Assembly (NCBI GenBank): GCA_018713505.1
Contig: DVOL01000058.1
Coordinates: 1 to 20,288, forward strand
DNA length: 20,288 nt
Direction: 5' to 3'
Source of the DNA: Faeciplasma avium
GTDB lineage: Bacteria > Bacillota > Clostridia > Oscillospirales > Ruminococcaceae
Under the pieces are notes generated by a model. It did not search any database. It worked only from the letters and a program-made list of their open reading frames with translations, and was not told the origin of the DNA. The translations under genes were made by a program, and so were the position numbers. Below are positions 13,033 through 20,288 of the stretch, one piece after another; the first letter of the stretch is position 1; each line of letters starts with the position of its first letter.

Positions 13033-14025
13033 CTAGGCGTTAGAGCAGTCGGCGGTAATGAGCCGTGAGTCGGTCAGGGCGGTTATTTTTGAATAAATTC
13101 CGGCAGGGATAAACACTGTCGAGCCGGGAATAAGGTCTATGCTATTATCTAAGGAGTCATGCTCGAGTCTAGCGCTACCTGAAAGAAGGGTGACGCTGAC
13201 AAAGGAATCCTTGGCTCCAAGGAAGAGCTCTGCTTCTGCATCGAGACGATAAGCTGCTGCGTTGAAGTATTGACAGCTTGCCAAGGCTCTTACGCTCACT
13301 CCGGGAGACAGGCTGTTATACTCCCCTGCTTTTTCATCCAGCCGGCTTTCAGATAGCTTCATAACCTCAAGAGCCTTGTCTATGTGCAGCGCTCTTGGCT
13401 TGCCGTCGGCTCCCAGTCTGCCGTAGTCGGAGACTCTGTAGGTTACATTGGAGCTTTGCTGTATTTCCGCAATCAGTATTCCCTTTCCTATTGCGTGGAC
13501 GGTTCCTGCGGGAATGAAAAAGGCGTCGTCCTTTTTGACATCCACATAGTTTAAAATCTCGTCAAGGGTGTTGCTCTCGATTCTGGCCTTGACCTCCTCC
13601 TTTGTCACGGTCCTGTTAAAGCCGTAGACCAGCCTTGCGTCAGGGTCGCAGTCGATTATATACCACATCTCGGTCTTTCCGTTGTCGTTTTCGTATTTTT
13701 GAGCATAGGCGTCGTCCGGGTGGACCTGAACCGAGAGCCTGTCCTTAGCGTCTATGAGCTTCACAAGAATCGGGAAGGAGGCGTTTTTCTCAGCCGAGGA
13801 GCCGACAGCCCCGCTTCCCCAGAGGCTTATTGCCTGGCTGAGCGAGCTGCCCTTTAGCTCACCGTTTAAAATCTGGCATCTGCCGTCGGGATGGCAGGAC
13901 AGGACCCATGCCTCGGCGGCACGCTCAAGCTCGGTTTTAAATCCGAAGTCGGTTTTGAGCCTTGTGCCTCCCCAGATGTAGTCCTTTATTGGCGGGTCGA
14001 GCAGCAAAGGATACATTTTTTTCAT
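13033..14025 (-). CDS. manA: Mannose-6-phosphate isomerase, class I
   Basis: The 330-residue enzyme interconverts mannose-6-phosphate and fructose-6-phosphate in the cytosol, using zinc. It has the short Firmicutes form: an N-terminal motif KDYIWGG (14-20), the metal-ligand motifs VQVHPDD (H102) and KTEMWYI (E119), then IPAGTVHAIG (H177), followed by the C-terminal beta-domain. Length is normal for the Bacillus-type enzyme. The ATG at 14025 is chosen: AGAGGAG lies 7 bases upstream, whereas the longer reading would use TTG at 14031. It starts 13 bases after the U32-family gene and is probably the last gene of the operon. An AraC-family remnant directly beyond its stop may be a leftover of a sugar-related regulator. 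Confidence 0.95.
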   Translation of the reverse strand: MKKMYPLLLDPPIKDYIWGGTRLKTDFGFKTELERAAEAWVLSCHPDGRCQILNGELKGSSLSQAISLWGSGAVGSSAEKNASFPILVKLIDAKDRLSVQVHPDDAYAQKYENDNGKTEMWYIIDCDPDARLVYGFNRTVTKEEVKARIESNTLDEILNYVDVKKDDAFFIPAGTVHAIGKGILIAEIQQSSNVTYRVSDYGRLGADGKPRALHIDKALEVMKLSESRLDEKAGEYNSLSPGVSVRALASCQYFNAAAYRLDAEAELFLGAKDSFVSVTLLSGSARLEHDSLDNSIDLIPGSTVFIPAGIYSKITALTDSRLITADCSNA

Positions 14026-14038
14026 ATACAAGCTCCTC

Positions 14039-15265
14039 TCAAATGCGTTTTCTTATTATCGAGCCTTCGGGAAGGGGCGTTGGATATGGCATGGACAGCT
14101 TCATGGTAGCTATGTTTGCCACCTCGACAGCCTCCCCAGTCTCGTTCAGTATCTCGCAGGCGCTGTAGCTTATCGGCTCTTTTCCGGGGACTAGAATTTC
14201 AAGCAGGTCGTTTTTATAGAATCTGTTTCTTTGGGTGCAGTAGAGCCTTCCCTCGTTCCAGGAGTCGACAACTGCAACAACATCATAGTCTCTTACATAT
14301 CCGCTGGTTTTGTAATACTGAGAGTTATCCTGTCTGCCGAAATAGAAGCCGGTTGAATACTCCCTATGAGAGACCTTCATGACCTCCTCCTTTATCCATT
14401 CGGGAAGGATAAAGCTGTCGGCGTTTTCAAAAAGATAGTCTGTAGCAAGCCTGTAGGCGTTTGTCACCACCGAGACATAGTAAGCCGACTTCGCCCTGCC
14501 CTCTATCTTGAAGCTGTTGACTCCTGCGGCTGCAAGCTTGTCAAGATACCCAATCATGCAAAGGTCCTTTGCGTTAAGGATATATGTTCCCCTGTCGTCC
14601 TCTACAACGGGATAATACTCGCCGGGTCTTTTTTCCTCGACAAGGCTGTAGCTCCAGCGGCAAGGCTGAGCACATTCTCCCCTGTTTGCATCCCTGCCTA
14701 TAAGGTACTGCGACAGAAGGCATCTTCCCGAGAAGGACACGCACATCGCACCGTGAACAAAGCACTCGATGTCAAGCTCCTTTGGAGTCTTGGCTCTTAT
14801 TTCGTATATGTCCTCAATGGAAAGCTCCCTGGCAAGGACAACTCTTTTAGCTCCCATGCTGTAAAACTCTCTTGCCGAGGCGTAATTTACTATTCCCGCC
14901 TGCGTTGAGATGTGAAGCTCCAGCTCGGGACAGGCTCTTTTTATTATGGACATAACCCCTATGTCGTTTACTATGGCGGCGTCGATTCCGGCGGCATAGG
15001 CGGATTTTATAAACTCCTCGAAGCCGTCTATCTCACGGTTTGTAGGAAGCGTATTGCAGGTAAGATATACCTTGACGCCGCTTTTATGGGCAAGCTCGCA
15101 GCCAATGGACAGCTCCTCTTGCGTGAAGTTGGACGGACCCTGTCTCATGCCGTAGCTCCTGCCGCCGAGGTAAACAGCGTCAGCTCCGAAAAGTATTGCC
15201 GCTCTCAGCCTTTCAATATCCCCTGCCGGAGCTAGGATCTCCGGCTTTGTTAGCAATTTACTCAT
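14039..15265 (-). CDS. trhP: U32-family protein, TrhP/YrrO-like (tRNA U34 hydroxylation)
   Basis: The 408-residue protein matches the peptidase U32 family. The signature is complete at 167-185 (E-C-F-V-H-G-A-M-C-V-S-F-S-G-R-C-L-L-S), and further cysteines C198 and C202 (RGECAQPC) complete a cysteine-rich centre thought to hold an iron-sulfur cluster in this family. The C-terminal beta-domain (about 320-408) is that of the YegQ/YrrO branch, now known to make 5-hydroxyuridine at tRNA position 34 (TrhP), rather than of true collagenases. In Bacillus subtilis the yrrN and yrrO genes follow yrrL (mltG), the same neighbourhood as here; only one U32 gene is present. The ATG immediately follows the mltG stop with no gap and a weak binding site, implying translational coupling. 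Confidence 0.85.
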   Translation of the reverse strand: MSKLLTKPEILAPAGDIERLRAAILFGADAVYLGGRSYGMRQGPSNFTQEELSIGCELAHKSGVKVYLTCNTLPTNREIDGFEEFIKSAYAAGIDAAIVNDIGVMSIIKRACPELELHISTQAGIVNYASAREFYSMGAKRVVLARELSIEDIYEIRAKTPKELDIECFVHGAMCVSFSGRCLLSQYLIGRDANRGECAQPCRWSYSLVEEKRPGEYYPVVEDDRGTYILNAKDLCMIGYLDKLAAAGVNSFKIEGRAKSAYYVSVVTNAYRLATDYLFENADSFILPEWIKEEVMKVSHREYSTGFYFGRQDNSQYYKTSGYVRDYDVVAVVDSWNEGRLYCTQRNRFYKNDLLEILVPGKEPISYSACEILNETGEAVEVANIATMKLSMPYPTPLPEGSIIRKRI

Positions 15266-16549
15266 CTAGCTAAGACCTGCCGTTTCAAGATTTTCTAGAT
15301 GCTCGGAATAGGTCTGTGCGAAGTAGGTCTCCCTGGTTTCGAGATTGGAGCAGAAATAGTAGTAATCGGTGTCCTCGGGATTTAAAACGGCTTCAATAGC
15401 CGAAAGCCCAGGACTGCATATTGCGCCGACAGGAAGTCCCGTGCAGACATAGGTGTCATAAGCGTCGTACATTTCCTGATACTCAACCGTCAGCACCTTT
15501 TTTATAACATTCTCAATATAGGAATTGCTGGTGTCGGACTGAAGCCTTGGGTATTCCTCTGAGTTATTAAGCCTGTTTATAAACACCGAGGCTATTGTTT
15601 TCATCTCCTCCTCGGAGGCTGCCTCCTTCTGGATAATGGAGGCAAGTATCACGACCTGGTCGATAGTAAAGCCCTTTGAGGCGGCTTCAGAGATGACCTC
15701 GGCTGAGAGTATCTCGTTTGTCCTGGTCTTAATCTTCTTGACGACATTGTAGGCGGAGTCGCCGGTGTAGAACTCGTAGGTATCTGGGAACAGGTATCCC
15801 TCGTACTTATATAGCTTTAGAGTGGAGGAAAGGACATACTTCTCATACTCGAAGCCGAAAACTGAGGAGTTAAAGGTGTAGATAAAATCATCTGCGCCGC
15901 AGACTCCGTTCTCCTCGAGAAGCCTTGCCGCCTCTATAAGGGTGATGCCCTCCGGGAAGGTGATTCTTGCAGTCTCCCTTGCGAGCCTCGCCTCCATAAG
16001 GCTGTCTATAATGTCGGAGTAGCTCATATTGTAGGCGACATCTATATCACCCGGGTACATATTTCCGTCGGCATTTTTTAGCCGTGCAATGGCTATAAAG
16101 ACCCCCTTGTACTGTATAACACCCTCGTCGTAAAGCTGCTGAGCGATGTCGGCGGTGGTGGAGCCTGTCGGAATGTATATTGTGAACTCGTTGCTGTTGC
16201 TCTCTATTCCTAAAACATCCCTGCCGACGACAATAACAAACAAAGACAGAAGCACCGATACGCAGACGACAAGCGCCGCAAGGATTATCCCTGCGTAGGC
16301 GGAGTAATTCTTTCTTCTTCTTTTCGGTTTTTTCTTTGGAGCGGGCTTTTTTGCGGACGATGCCCTGTGAGCGTCGTAGAGCCGTGTTATATCCTTGTCG
16401 GAGATGGTTATTGTTGCCTCCTCGTCAAGGCTGTCGTTAAAGCTCTTTTTGTCGTCTGACTCAGACCTCGGAGTCAAATCCGAAATGTCGGTTCCGCTCC
16501 CGTCATGGGTATACCGCTTAATACCGCTTTCCTTGTTTTCATCAAACAT
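15266..16549 (-). CDS. mltG: Endolytic peptidoglycan transglycosylase MltG
   Basis: The 427-residue inner-membrane enzyme cuts nascent peptidoglycan strands. The order is: a long acidic then basic cytoplasmic N-terminus (1-82, with a KKPAPKKKPKRRRK cluster before the membrane), one membrane helix (about 85-108), a LysM-like subdomain (about 120-190), and the YceG catalytic domain with GYLFPDTY (251-258), the catalytic glutamate in IIQKEA (E309) and the GLPVGAICSPG motif. The start at 16549 has AAGGATG 5 bases upstream; a longer reading from TTG at 16591 would overlap the DJ-1 gene. The 80-residue cytoplasmic tail is longer than in E. coli MltG but common in Gram-positives. It lies 26 bases after the DJ-1 gene. 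Confidence 0.93.
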   Translation of the reverse strand: MFDENKESGIKRYTHDGSGTDISDLTPRSESDDKKSFNDSLDEEATITISDKDITRLYDAHRASSAKKPAPKKKPKRRRKNYSAYAGIILAALVVCVSVLLSLFVIVVGRDVLGIESNSNEFTIYIPTGSTTADIAQQLYDEGVIQYKGVFIAIARLKNADGNMYPGDIDVAYNMSYSDIIDSLMEARLARETARITFPEGITLIEAARLLEENGVCGADDFIYTFNSSVFGFEYEKYVLSSTLKLYKYEGYLFPDTYEFYTGDSAYNVVKKIKTRTNEILSAEVISEAASKGFTIDQVVILASIIQKEAASEEEMKTIASVFINRLNNSEEYPRLQSDTSNSYIENVIKKVLTVEYQEMYDAYDTYVCTGLPVGAICSPGLSAIEAVLNPEDTDYYYFCSNLETRETYFAQTYSEHLENLETAGLS

Positions 16550-16575
16550 AATGTCATCCTTTCGGGAAAGAAGGG

Positions 16576-17124
16576 CTATCTTCTTATGCAAAGCGTTTTG
16601 AGCAGCCTGTCAGCACTCTCTTTGCCTAAAAGCCTGGTTATGATTGCGTGCGAAAAATCAAGCGCTGCGCCCATTCCGCAGGCGGTTATGATATTGCCGT
16701 CTACGGCAACAGGTCTGTCTAATAAAACCCTTGCGCCTAAAAGCTCCTCCTCAAAGCCGGGATAGCAGACAGCCTCCCTGTTTTCAAGTATTCCCTTGTG
16801 TCCTAGAATGGAGGGAGCGGCGCATATGGCGGCTATGGGTATGCCGTTTTCCATGCAGTAATCAATCGCCGACTGGACAAAGCTGCTCTTTTCAAGATTC
16901 AGCGTCCCGGGCATCCCTCCGGGGAGAATAATCATCTCTATGGCGCTTGAAAGCTTGAGCTCGTTTTCCTCAATGTCCGCAAAGACAGGAATGCCGTGTG
17001 AGCCTCTTATTATCGAGCCGCCGACTCCTACGGTTATTACCTCCTTTTCGCATCTTCTAAGGCAGTCAACGGGGGTAAGAGCCTCTATTTCCTCAAAGCC
17101 CTCGGCTAAAAAGCATAAAATCAT
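16576..17124 (-). CDS. DJ-1/PfpI-family protein
   Basis: The 182-residue single-domain protein belongs to the DJ-1/ThiJ/PfpI superfamily. The nucleophile elbow AAICAAPSILG places C101 at the position of human DJ-1 C106, and E14 in LAEGFEEIEA matches E18. PVDCLRR and LPGGMPG are also family motifs. Family members include deglycase/glyoxalase-like and stress proteins; the substrate here is unknown. The start ATG overlaps the recN stop as ATGA, a 4-base overlap typical of coupled translation. It sits between a DNA repair gene and mltG, with no functional clue from the neighbours beyond operon membership. Confidence 0.92.
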   Translation of the reverse strand: MILCFLAEGFEEIEALTPVDCLRRCEKEVITVGVGGSIIRGSHGIPVFADIEENELKLSSAIEMIILPGGMPGTLNLEKSSFVQSAIDYCMENGIPIAAICAAPSILGHKGILENREAVCYPGFEEELLGARVLLDRPVAVDGNIITACGMGAALDFSHAIITRLLGKESADRLLKTLCIRR

Positions 17125-18815
17125 TTTGGGTCTCCTTTCATGACATTTCTTAGCTGCTCCTCGGCGTCCATAAGGACGGTGTCGGTAATATTGTCCCCTC
17201 CGAGGATTCTGGCTATTTCGTATTTTCTTTCCTCGAATGCAAGCGGCTTGACCGTGGTTGAGGTCTTGCCGTCCTCCGAGCTTTTTTCTATCAAAAGATG
17301 TCGGTCCGCCATTATGGCTATCTGCGCTAGATGAGTAACGCAGATTATCTGGTGCTGTCCTGATAGCTCCTTTAGCTTGATTCCAATCTTCTGGGCGGCA
17401 CGGCCGCTCACCCCGGAATCAATCTCGTCAAATATCATTGTGTCTATCGAGTCCCTGTCGGCAAGAACCGCCTTGATTGCAAGCATTATCCTTGAAAGCT
17501 CTCCGCCGGAGGCTATTTTTGATATCGGCTTGGGAGACTCCCCCTTGTTGGCTGATATCAAAAGCTCAAGCTTATCCATGCCGTCATGTGTGAGCTTGCC
17601 CTGCTGAATGTCAAAGGCTATCCTGACATCCGGCATATTCAAAAAGGACAGCTCTGATGATACCTCGCTTGAAAACCTCTCGCAGGCTTTTTTCCTGAAT
17701 TGGGAGAGACTTTCCGCCTTTTTTGTTACCTCCAGAAGAAGCCTGGATTTTTTTCCTTCAAGCTCTGAAATCCTGTCCTCGAAGGATTCGCTTAATGTAA
17801 GCTCCTGCGAGGCATCATTATAGAGCTTTATAATCTCGTTTATATCAAGCCGGTACTTTCTTTTTAGCTTTAAAAGCTCGCTGCGGCGCAAGGAGAGCCT
17901 TTGATACTCGTTGTCGTCTATATCCAGCGAGGCTTTAAGGCTTGAAAGCTCGTGAGCTATGTCTGAAAGCTCGATGCCAGCGTCCATAAGCCTCTTTGAG
18001 TAATCCGAAAGACCGGGAAGAAGCTCAGAATATGCCTCAAGCTCGGAATATGCCGAGGATGTCAGCTCGGTAGCGGATAAAAAGCTATCCCCTGCGTCGT
18101 CCCCGGTGAGCGAGGTTATGGCTCTTCCAATAGCCTCTATGATGGAAACGCTGTTTTCAAGAAGCCTAAACCTTGCTTCAAGCTCCTCGTCCTCGTTTTC
18201 CTTAAGGTTAAGCGGAGCGACATCCTCTATTATCTCCCTTAGATACTCTGTTCTTGCGGAGCTTTTTGTCTCAAGCTGCCTTAGCTCTTTTATGCTTCTT
18301 GCGGTAGCCTGAAGCTCCTTGAAGGAGCCAAGATAATCCTCTATAAGAGGTCGGGATTCAGCATAGCTGTCAAGCAGCTCAAGATGACTTTCGGGGTCGA
18401 GAAGAAGCTGACTGTCATGCTGACCGTGAATATTTACAAGCAGCTCGCCGACCTCTTTAACCACGGCGAGGCTGGCTGGCTTTGAATTAATCCTTGATGA
18501 GCTTTTGCCGTCCTTGGTTATTTCCCTGGAAATGATAAGCTCGTCCTCCAAGGAAAAGCCGTTTTCCAAAAGCAAATCCTCAGCCCGTTTCGGGATATCG
18601 TCAAAAACGGCATAGACGCTTGCCTTATCGGTGCCGGACCTGACGATGTCCCTGTATATCCTTTTTCCCAAAATAGCGTTGATTCCGCCTATCAGTATTG
18701 ACTTTCCGGCGCCCGTCTCTCCTGTAAAGATGTTCAGGCGGCTGTCAAATTCTATCTCCGCCCTCTCTATGACGGCAAGATTTTCTATAAATAGCCTTTT
18801 GAGCGTTTTTATCAC
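17121..18815 (-). CDS. recN: DNA repair protein RecN
   Basis: The 564-residue SMC-like ATPase is recruited to double-strand breaks. It has Walker A GETGAGKS (32-39), the RecN-typical SINGxHDxQ-like stretch VNIHGQHDSQLL (about 133-144), a long coiled-coil middle with a central hinge, the ABC signature IASGGELSR and Walker B MIFDEIDSGVSG near the C-terminus. Length is standard. The start is uncertain: the only in-frame option after the upstream stop is GTG at 18815, which directly abuts the purine run AAGGGA, leaving almost no spacing. It lies 15 bases after argR in the conserved argR-recN order. Confidence 0.96.
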   Translation of the reverse strand: MIKTLKRLFIENLAVIERAEIEFDSRLNIFTGETGAGKSILIGGINAILGKRIYRDIVRSGTDKASVYAVFDDIPKRAEDLLLENGFSLEDELIISREITKDGKSSSRINSKPASLAVVKEVGELLVNIHGQHDSQLLLDPESHLELLDSYAESRPLIEDYLGSFKELQATARSIKELRQLETKSSARTEYLREIIEDVAPLNLKENEDEELEARFRLLENSVSIIEAIGRAITSLTGDDAGDSFLSATELTSSAYSELEAYSELLPGLSDYSKRLMDAGIELSDIAHELSSLKASLDIDDNEYQRLSLRRSELLKLKRKYRLDINEIIKLYNDASQELTLSESFEDRISELEGKKSRLLLEVTKKAESLSQFRKKACERFSSEVSSELSFLNMPDVRIAFDIQQGKLTHDGMDKLELLISANKGESPKPISKIASGGELSRIMLAIKAVLADRDSIDTMIFDEIDSGVSGRAAQKIGIKLKELSGQHQIICVTHLAQIAIMADRHLLIEKSSEDGKTSTTVKPLAFEERKYEIARILGGDNITDTVLMDAEEQLRNVMKGDPK

Positions 18816-18830
18816 TCCCTTGCAGGTAGG

Positions 18831-19280
18831 TCACATGAGCCTTTTAAGAGTTTCAAGCATCCTTTCAGCGTCCTCCTCGGAGCGCATAAGAAGGAATATG
18901 GTATCGTCCCCGGCTATCGTCCCGACTATCTCCTGATAGCCTGCGGTGTCCAGCTTGGAGCAGACGGCGTTTGCCATCCCGGTGAAGCATTTTACCACGA
19001 CAATGTTCATCGCCCTGTCAACAGATACGGCGGAGTCCTGGAAGATTGCCGAGAAGGATGTCCTGGCAGTGCTTTCAATCGTCTTATGAGGAAGAGCGTA
19101 TTTGTAGCTGCCGTTTATCCCCATAGTTTTAAAGAGCCCAAGCTCCTTGACATCCCTAGAGATAGTAGCCTGCGTCACGGTGAAGCCCTTATCCAAGAGC
19201 AGAGCCTGAAGCGTCTCCTGAGTGTCCACCTCGTACTTTGATACAATATCTATTATAGCCTTTTTCCTGTCACTTTTCAA
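18831..19280 (-). CDS. argR: Arginine repressor ArgR/AhrC
   Basis: The 149-residue hexameric regulator of arginine metabolism genes has an N-terminal winged helix (about 1-70) with the DNA-contacting SR at 41-42 (TQATISRDVKELGL), and a C-terminal oligomerisation and arginine-binding domain with GTIAGDDTI (120-128), whose two aspartates bind arginine. The start is TTG at 19280, well supported by GAGGAGGAG a few bases upstream and the lack of an ATG in the right place. It is followed by recN, the order known from Bacillus and clostridia, and preceded by nadK at 20 bases. Confidence 0.96.
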   Translation of the reverse strand: MKSDRKKAIIDIVSKYEVDTQETLQALLLDKGFTVTQATISRDVKELGLFKTMGINGSYKYALPHKTIESTARTSFSAIFQDSAVSVDRAMNIVVVKCFTGMANAVCSKLDTAGYQEIVGTIAGDDTIFLLMRSEEDAERMLETLKRLM

Positions 19281-19300
19281 AGCTGCTCCTCCTCAGTTTT

Positions 19301-20155
19301 TTATTTTGCCGGCTGCATGAGCTTAGAGCCAATGGACTTAAAATAGTTATCCCCGGTGATGTCGATAAGGTCAAGCCTGTAGGGAGACCTCCCTATGCTT
19401 ATTATATCATTTTTTGTCAAGGGGTCAGGGTCGGAGCCGTCCGAGCTGATTCCAATCTCGCCGTCAGCCTCGAATCTAACGGTCAGCACCTTGTCGGCAG
19501 AGAGTATCATCGATCTGGCAAAAAGCGAATGCGGGCATATCTGGGTGAACTCGATGCAGTCAAGAGTCGGCTCGATAAGCGGACCTCCCGCAGAAAGCGA
19601 GTACGCAGACGCTCCCGTAGGCGTTGAGAATATAAGCCCGTCCGCACGCAGGGAGGATATTTTTATATCGTCCGCCATGACGGTAAAATCGTTTATATTG
19701 TAGTTAAAGCCGTGAGTTATAACGATGTCGTTGAGTGCGGTGTAGCTTGATACCACTCCGTCACGCCTTGTTACGCTGGCGCTTAGCATCATCCTGCTCT
19801 CGGTGGTGTACTCCCCGGTGCAGAGCTTTCCAAGCTTATCTAGATCCTCCGCCTCCATCGACGCCATGAAGCCCAGTCTGCCGCAGTTTATACCAAGGAG
19901 CTTTCTTTTCTCCCTGGCGGCAAGCTCGGCGATGTTCAAAATAGTGCCGTCTCCGCCGATGGTGACTATAATGTCGCAGAGGGTAACCGCCTCTTTTATC
20001 GAGCCTGAAATTATAGCGTTATCTGTAAGCTCCCTTGGGACGCTGTCGGTGAAGATAATCCCGCACCCGAGCCCGCTTAAAAGCCTGGAGGCGTTTTTTG
20101 TAAGCTCCCATGCGTGGGGCTTTTCAAGATTCGGATATATAAAGACCCTGAGCAT
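19301..20155 (-). CDS. nadK: NAD kinase
   Basis: The 284-residue enzyme phosphorylates NAD to NADP. It has the hallmark GGDGT (67-71; D69 catalytic), LNDIVI (141-146; ND loop binding the nucleotide), STPTGASAYSLSAGGP (177-192) and the C-terminal beta-domain. Length is normal for the bacterial type. The ATG at 20155 has GAGGTCG upstream, partly within the gap after tlyA. The tlyA-nadK-argR-recN order is conserved in many clostridia. Confidence 0.97.
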   Translation of the reverse strand: MLRVFIYPNLEKPHAWELTKNASRLLSGLGCGIIFTDSVPRELTDNAIISGSIKEAVTLCDIIVTIGGDGTILNIAELAAREKRKLLGINCGRLGFMASMEAEDLDKLGKLCTGEYTTESRMMLSASVTRRDGVVSSYTALNDIVITHGFNYNINDFTVMADDIKISSLRADGLIFSTPTGASAYSLSAGGPLIEPTLDCIEFTQICPHSLFARSMILSADKVLTVRFEADGEIGISSDGSDPDPLTKNDIISIGRSPYRLDLIDITGDNYFKSIGSKLMQPAK

Positions 20156-20173
20156 ATAATCTACGACCTCGCT

Positions 20174-20287
20174 TTAGTTTAGGGAATTGCCGCCAAGAAA
20201 GGCGGAATCGACAGTCTTTTTATAATCAGGCAGACAGGGCTTTAAAGGCTTTGTCCTGCTAAGAAGGATGAGGTATTCTATGTTGCC
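20174..20287 (-). CDS. tlyA: C-terminal end of TlyA-type rRNA methyltransferase (partial)
   Basis: The last 37 codons are present, ending with TAA (20174-20176 on the + strand). The segment begins GNIEYLILL, the characteristic closing motif of the TlyA/FtsJ-like 2'-O-methyltransferase family, and its position directly before nadK-argR-recN is the expected one. A tail of about 28 residues beyond that motif is longer than usual. The rest lies outside the window. Confidence 0.8.
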   Translation of the reverse strand, partial: GNIEYLILLSRTKPLKPCLPDYKKTVDSAFLGGNSLN

Positions 20288-20288
20288 G

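Noticed and set aside
16550..16591. Upstream TTG start for mltG
   Set aside because: It overlaps the end of the DJ-1 gene and lacks a binding site, while the ATG at 16549 has AAGGATG at good distance.

Overview
The window looks like a chromosomal segment of an endospore-forming clostridial bacterium, most likely an Oscillospirales/Ruminococcaceae-type gut anaerobe. The evidence is SpoIIID, a SpoIVFB-type M50 protease, a free-standing Spo0A-type DNA-binding domain, the tlyA-nadK-argR-recN gene order, sigma-A promoters with 17-base spacers, strong AGGAGG-like ribosome binding sites, and heavy use of ATA, AGG/AGA and CTT codons. The genus is inference. There is no rRNA, insertion sequence, CRISPR array or prophage module.

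Layout. 1-72 is the tail of an upstream gene and 125-610 a small secreted protein of unknown function. 611-1384 has no protein gene; it holds an unexplained stretch ending in a terminator, a tRNA-Leu(UAG) with its own promoter and terminators, and the promoter of the next block. 1385-5124 is a two-component system (OmpR-type regulator, HAMP histidine kinase) followed by a membrane-anchored protein with five PepSY-like repeats. 5194-5631 is a membrane-anchored helix-hairpin-helix (ComEA-like) protein, overlapping tail-to-tail with a ComF-family gene. Divergent from comF is a DtxR-type regulator with an iron-type ligand set, and an MFS transporter. 8104-9096 holds spoIVFB-like and spoIIID genes, the latter preceded by a long hairpin that buries its ribosome binding site. 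9097-9903 is about 800 bases without a convincing gene, but dense in inverted repeats and with three 15-bp tandem repeats. A XerC/D-type tyrosine recombinase follows, then a convergent P-loop ATPase, and divergent from that a Spo0A C-terminal-domain protein without a receiver domain. 12892-13032 is the tail of a decayed AraC-family gene.

From 20288 down to 13033 the minus strand carries a tight run: tlyA (partial), nadK, argR, recN, a DJ-1/PfpI protein, mltG, a U32 family (TrhP-like) protein and manA, with gaps of 0-26 bases or a 4-base overlap, so probably one operon or two. It combines rRNA methylation, NADP synthesis, arginine regulation, DNA repair, peptidoglycan processing, tRNA modification and mannose-6-phosphate metabolism.

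Most of the window is core genome. The points worth a second look are the spoIIID leader hairpin, the stand-alone Spo0A output domain, the structured noncoding region at 9435-9711, the possible sigma-E promoter placed directly on the spoIVFB start codon, the AraC remnant, and the two-component system/PepSY block. I found no clear evidence of a wholly new multi-gene system.
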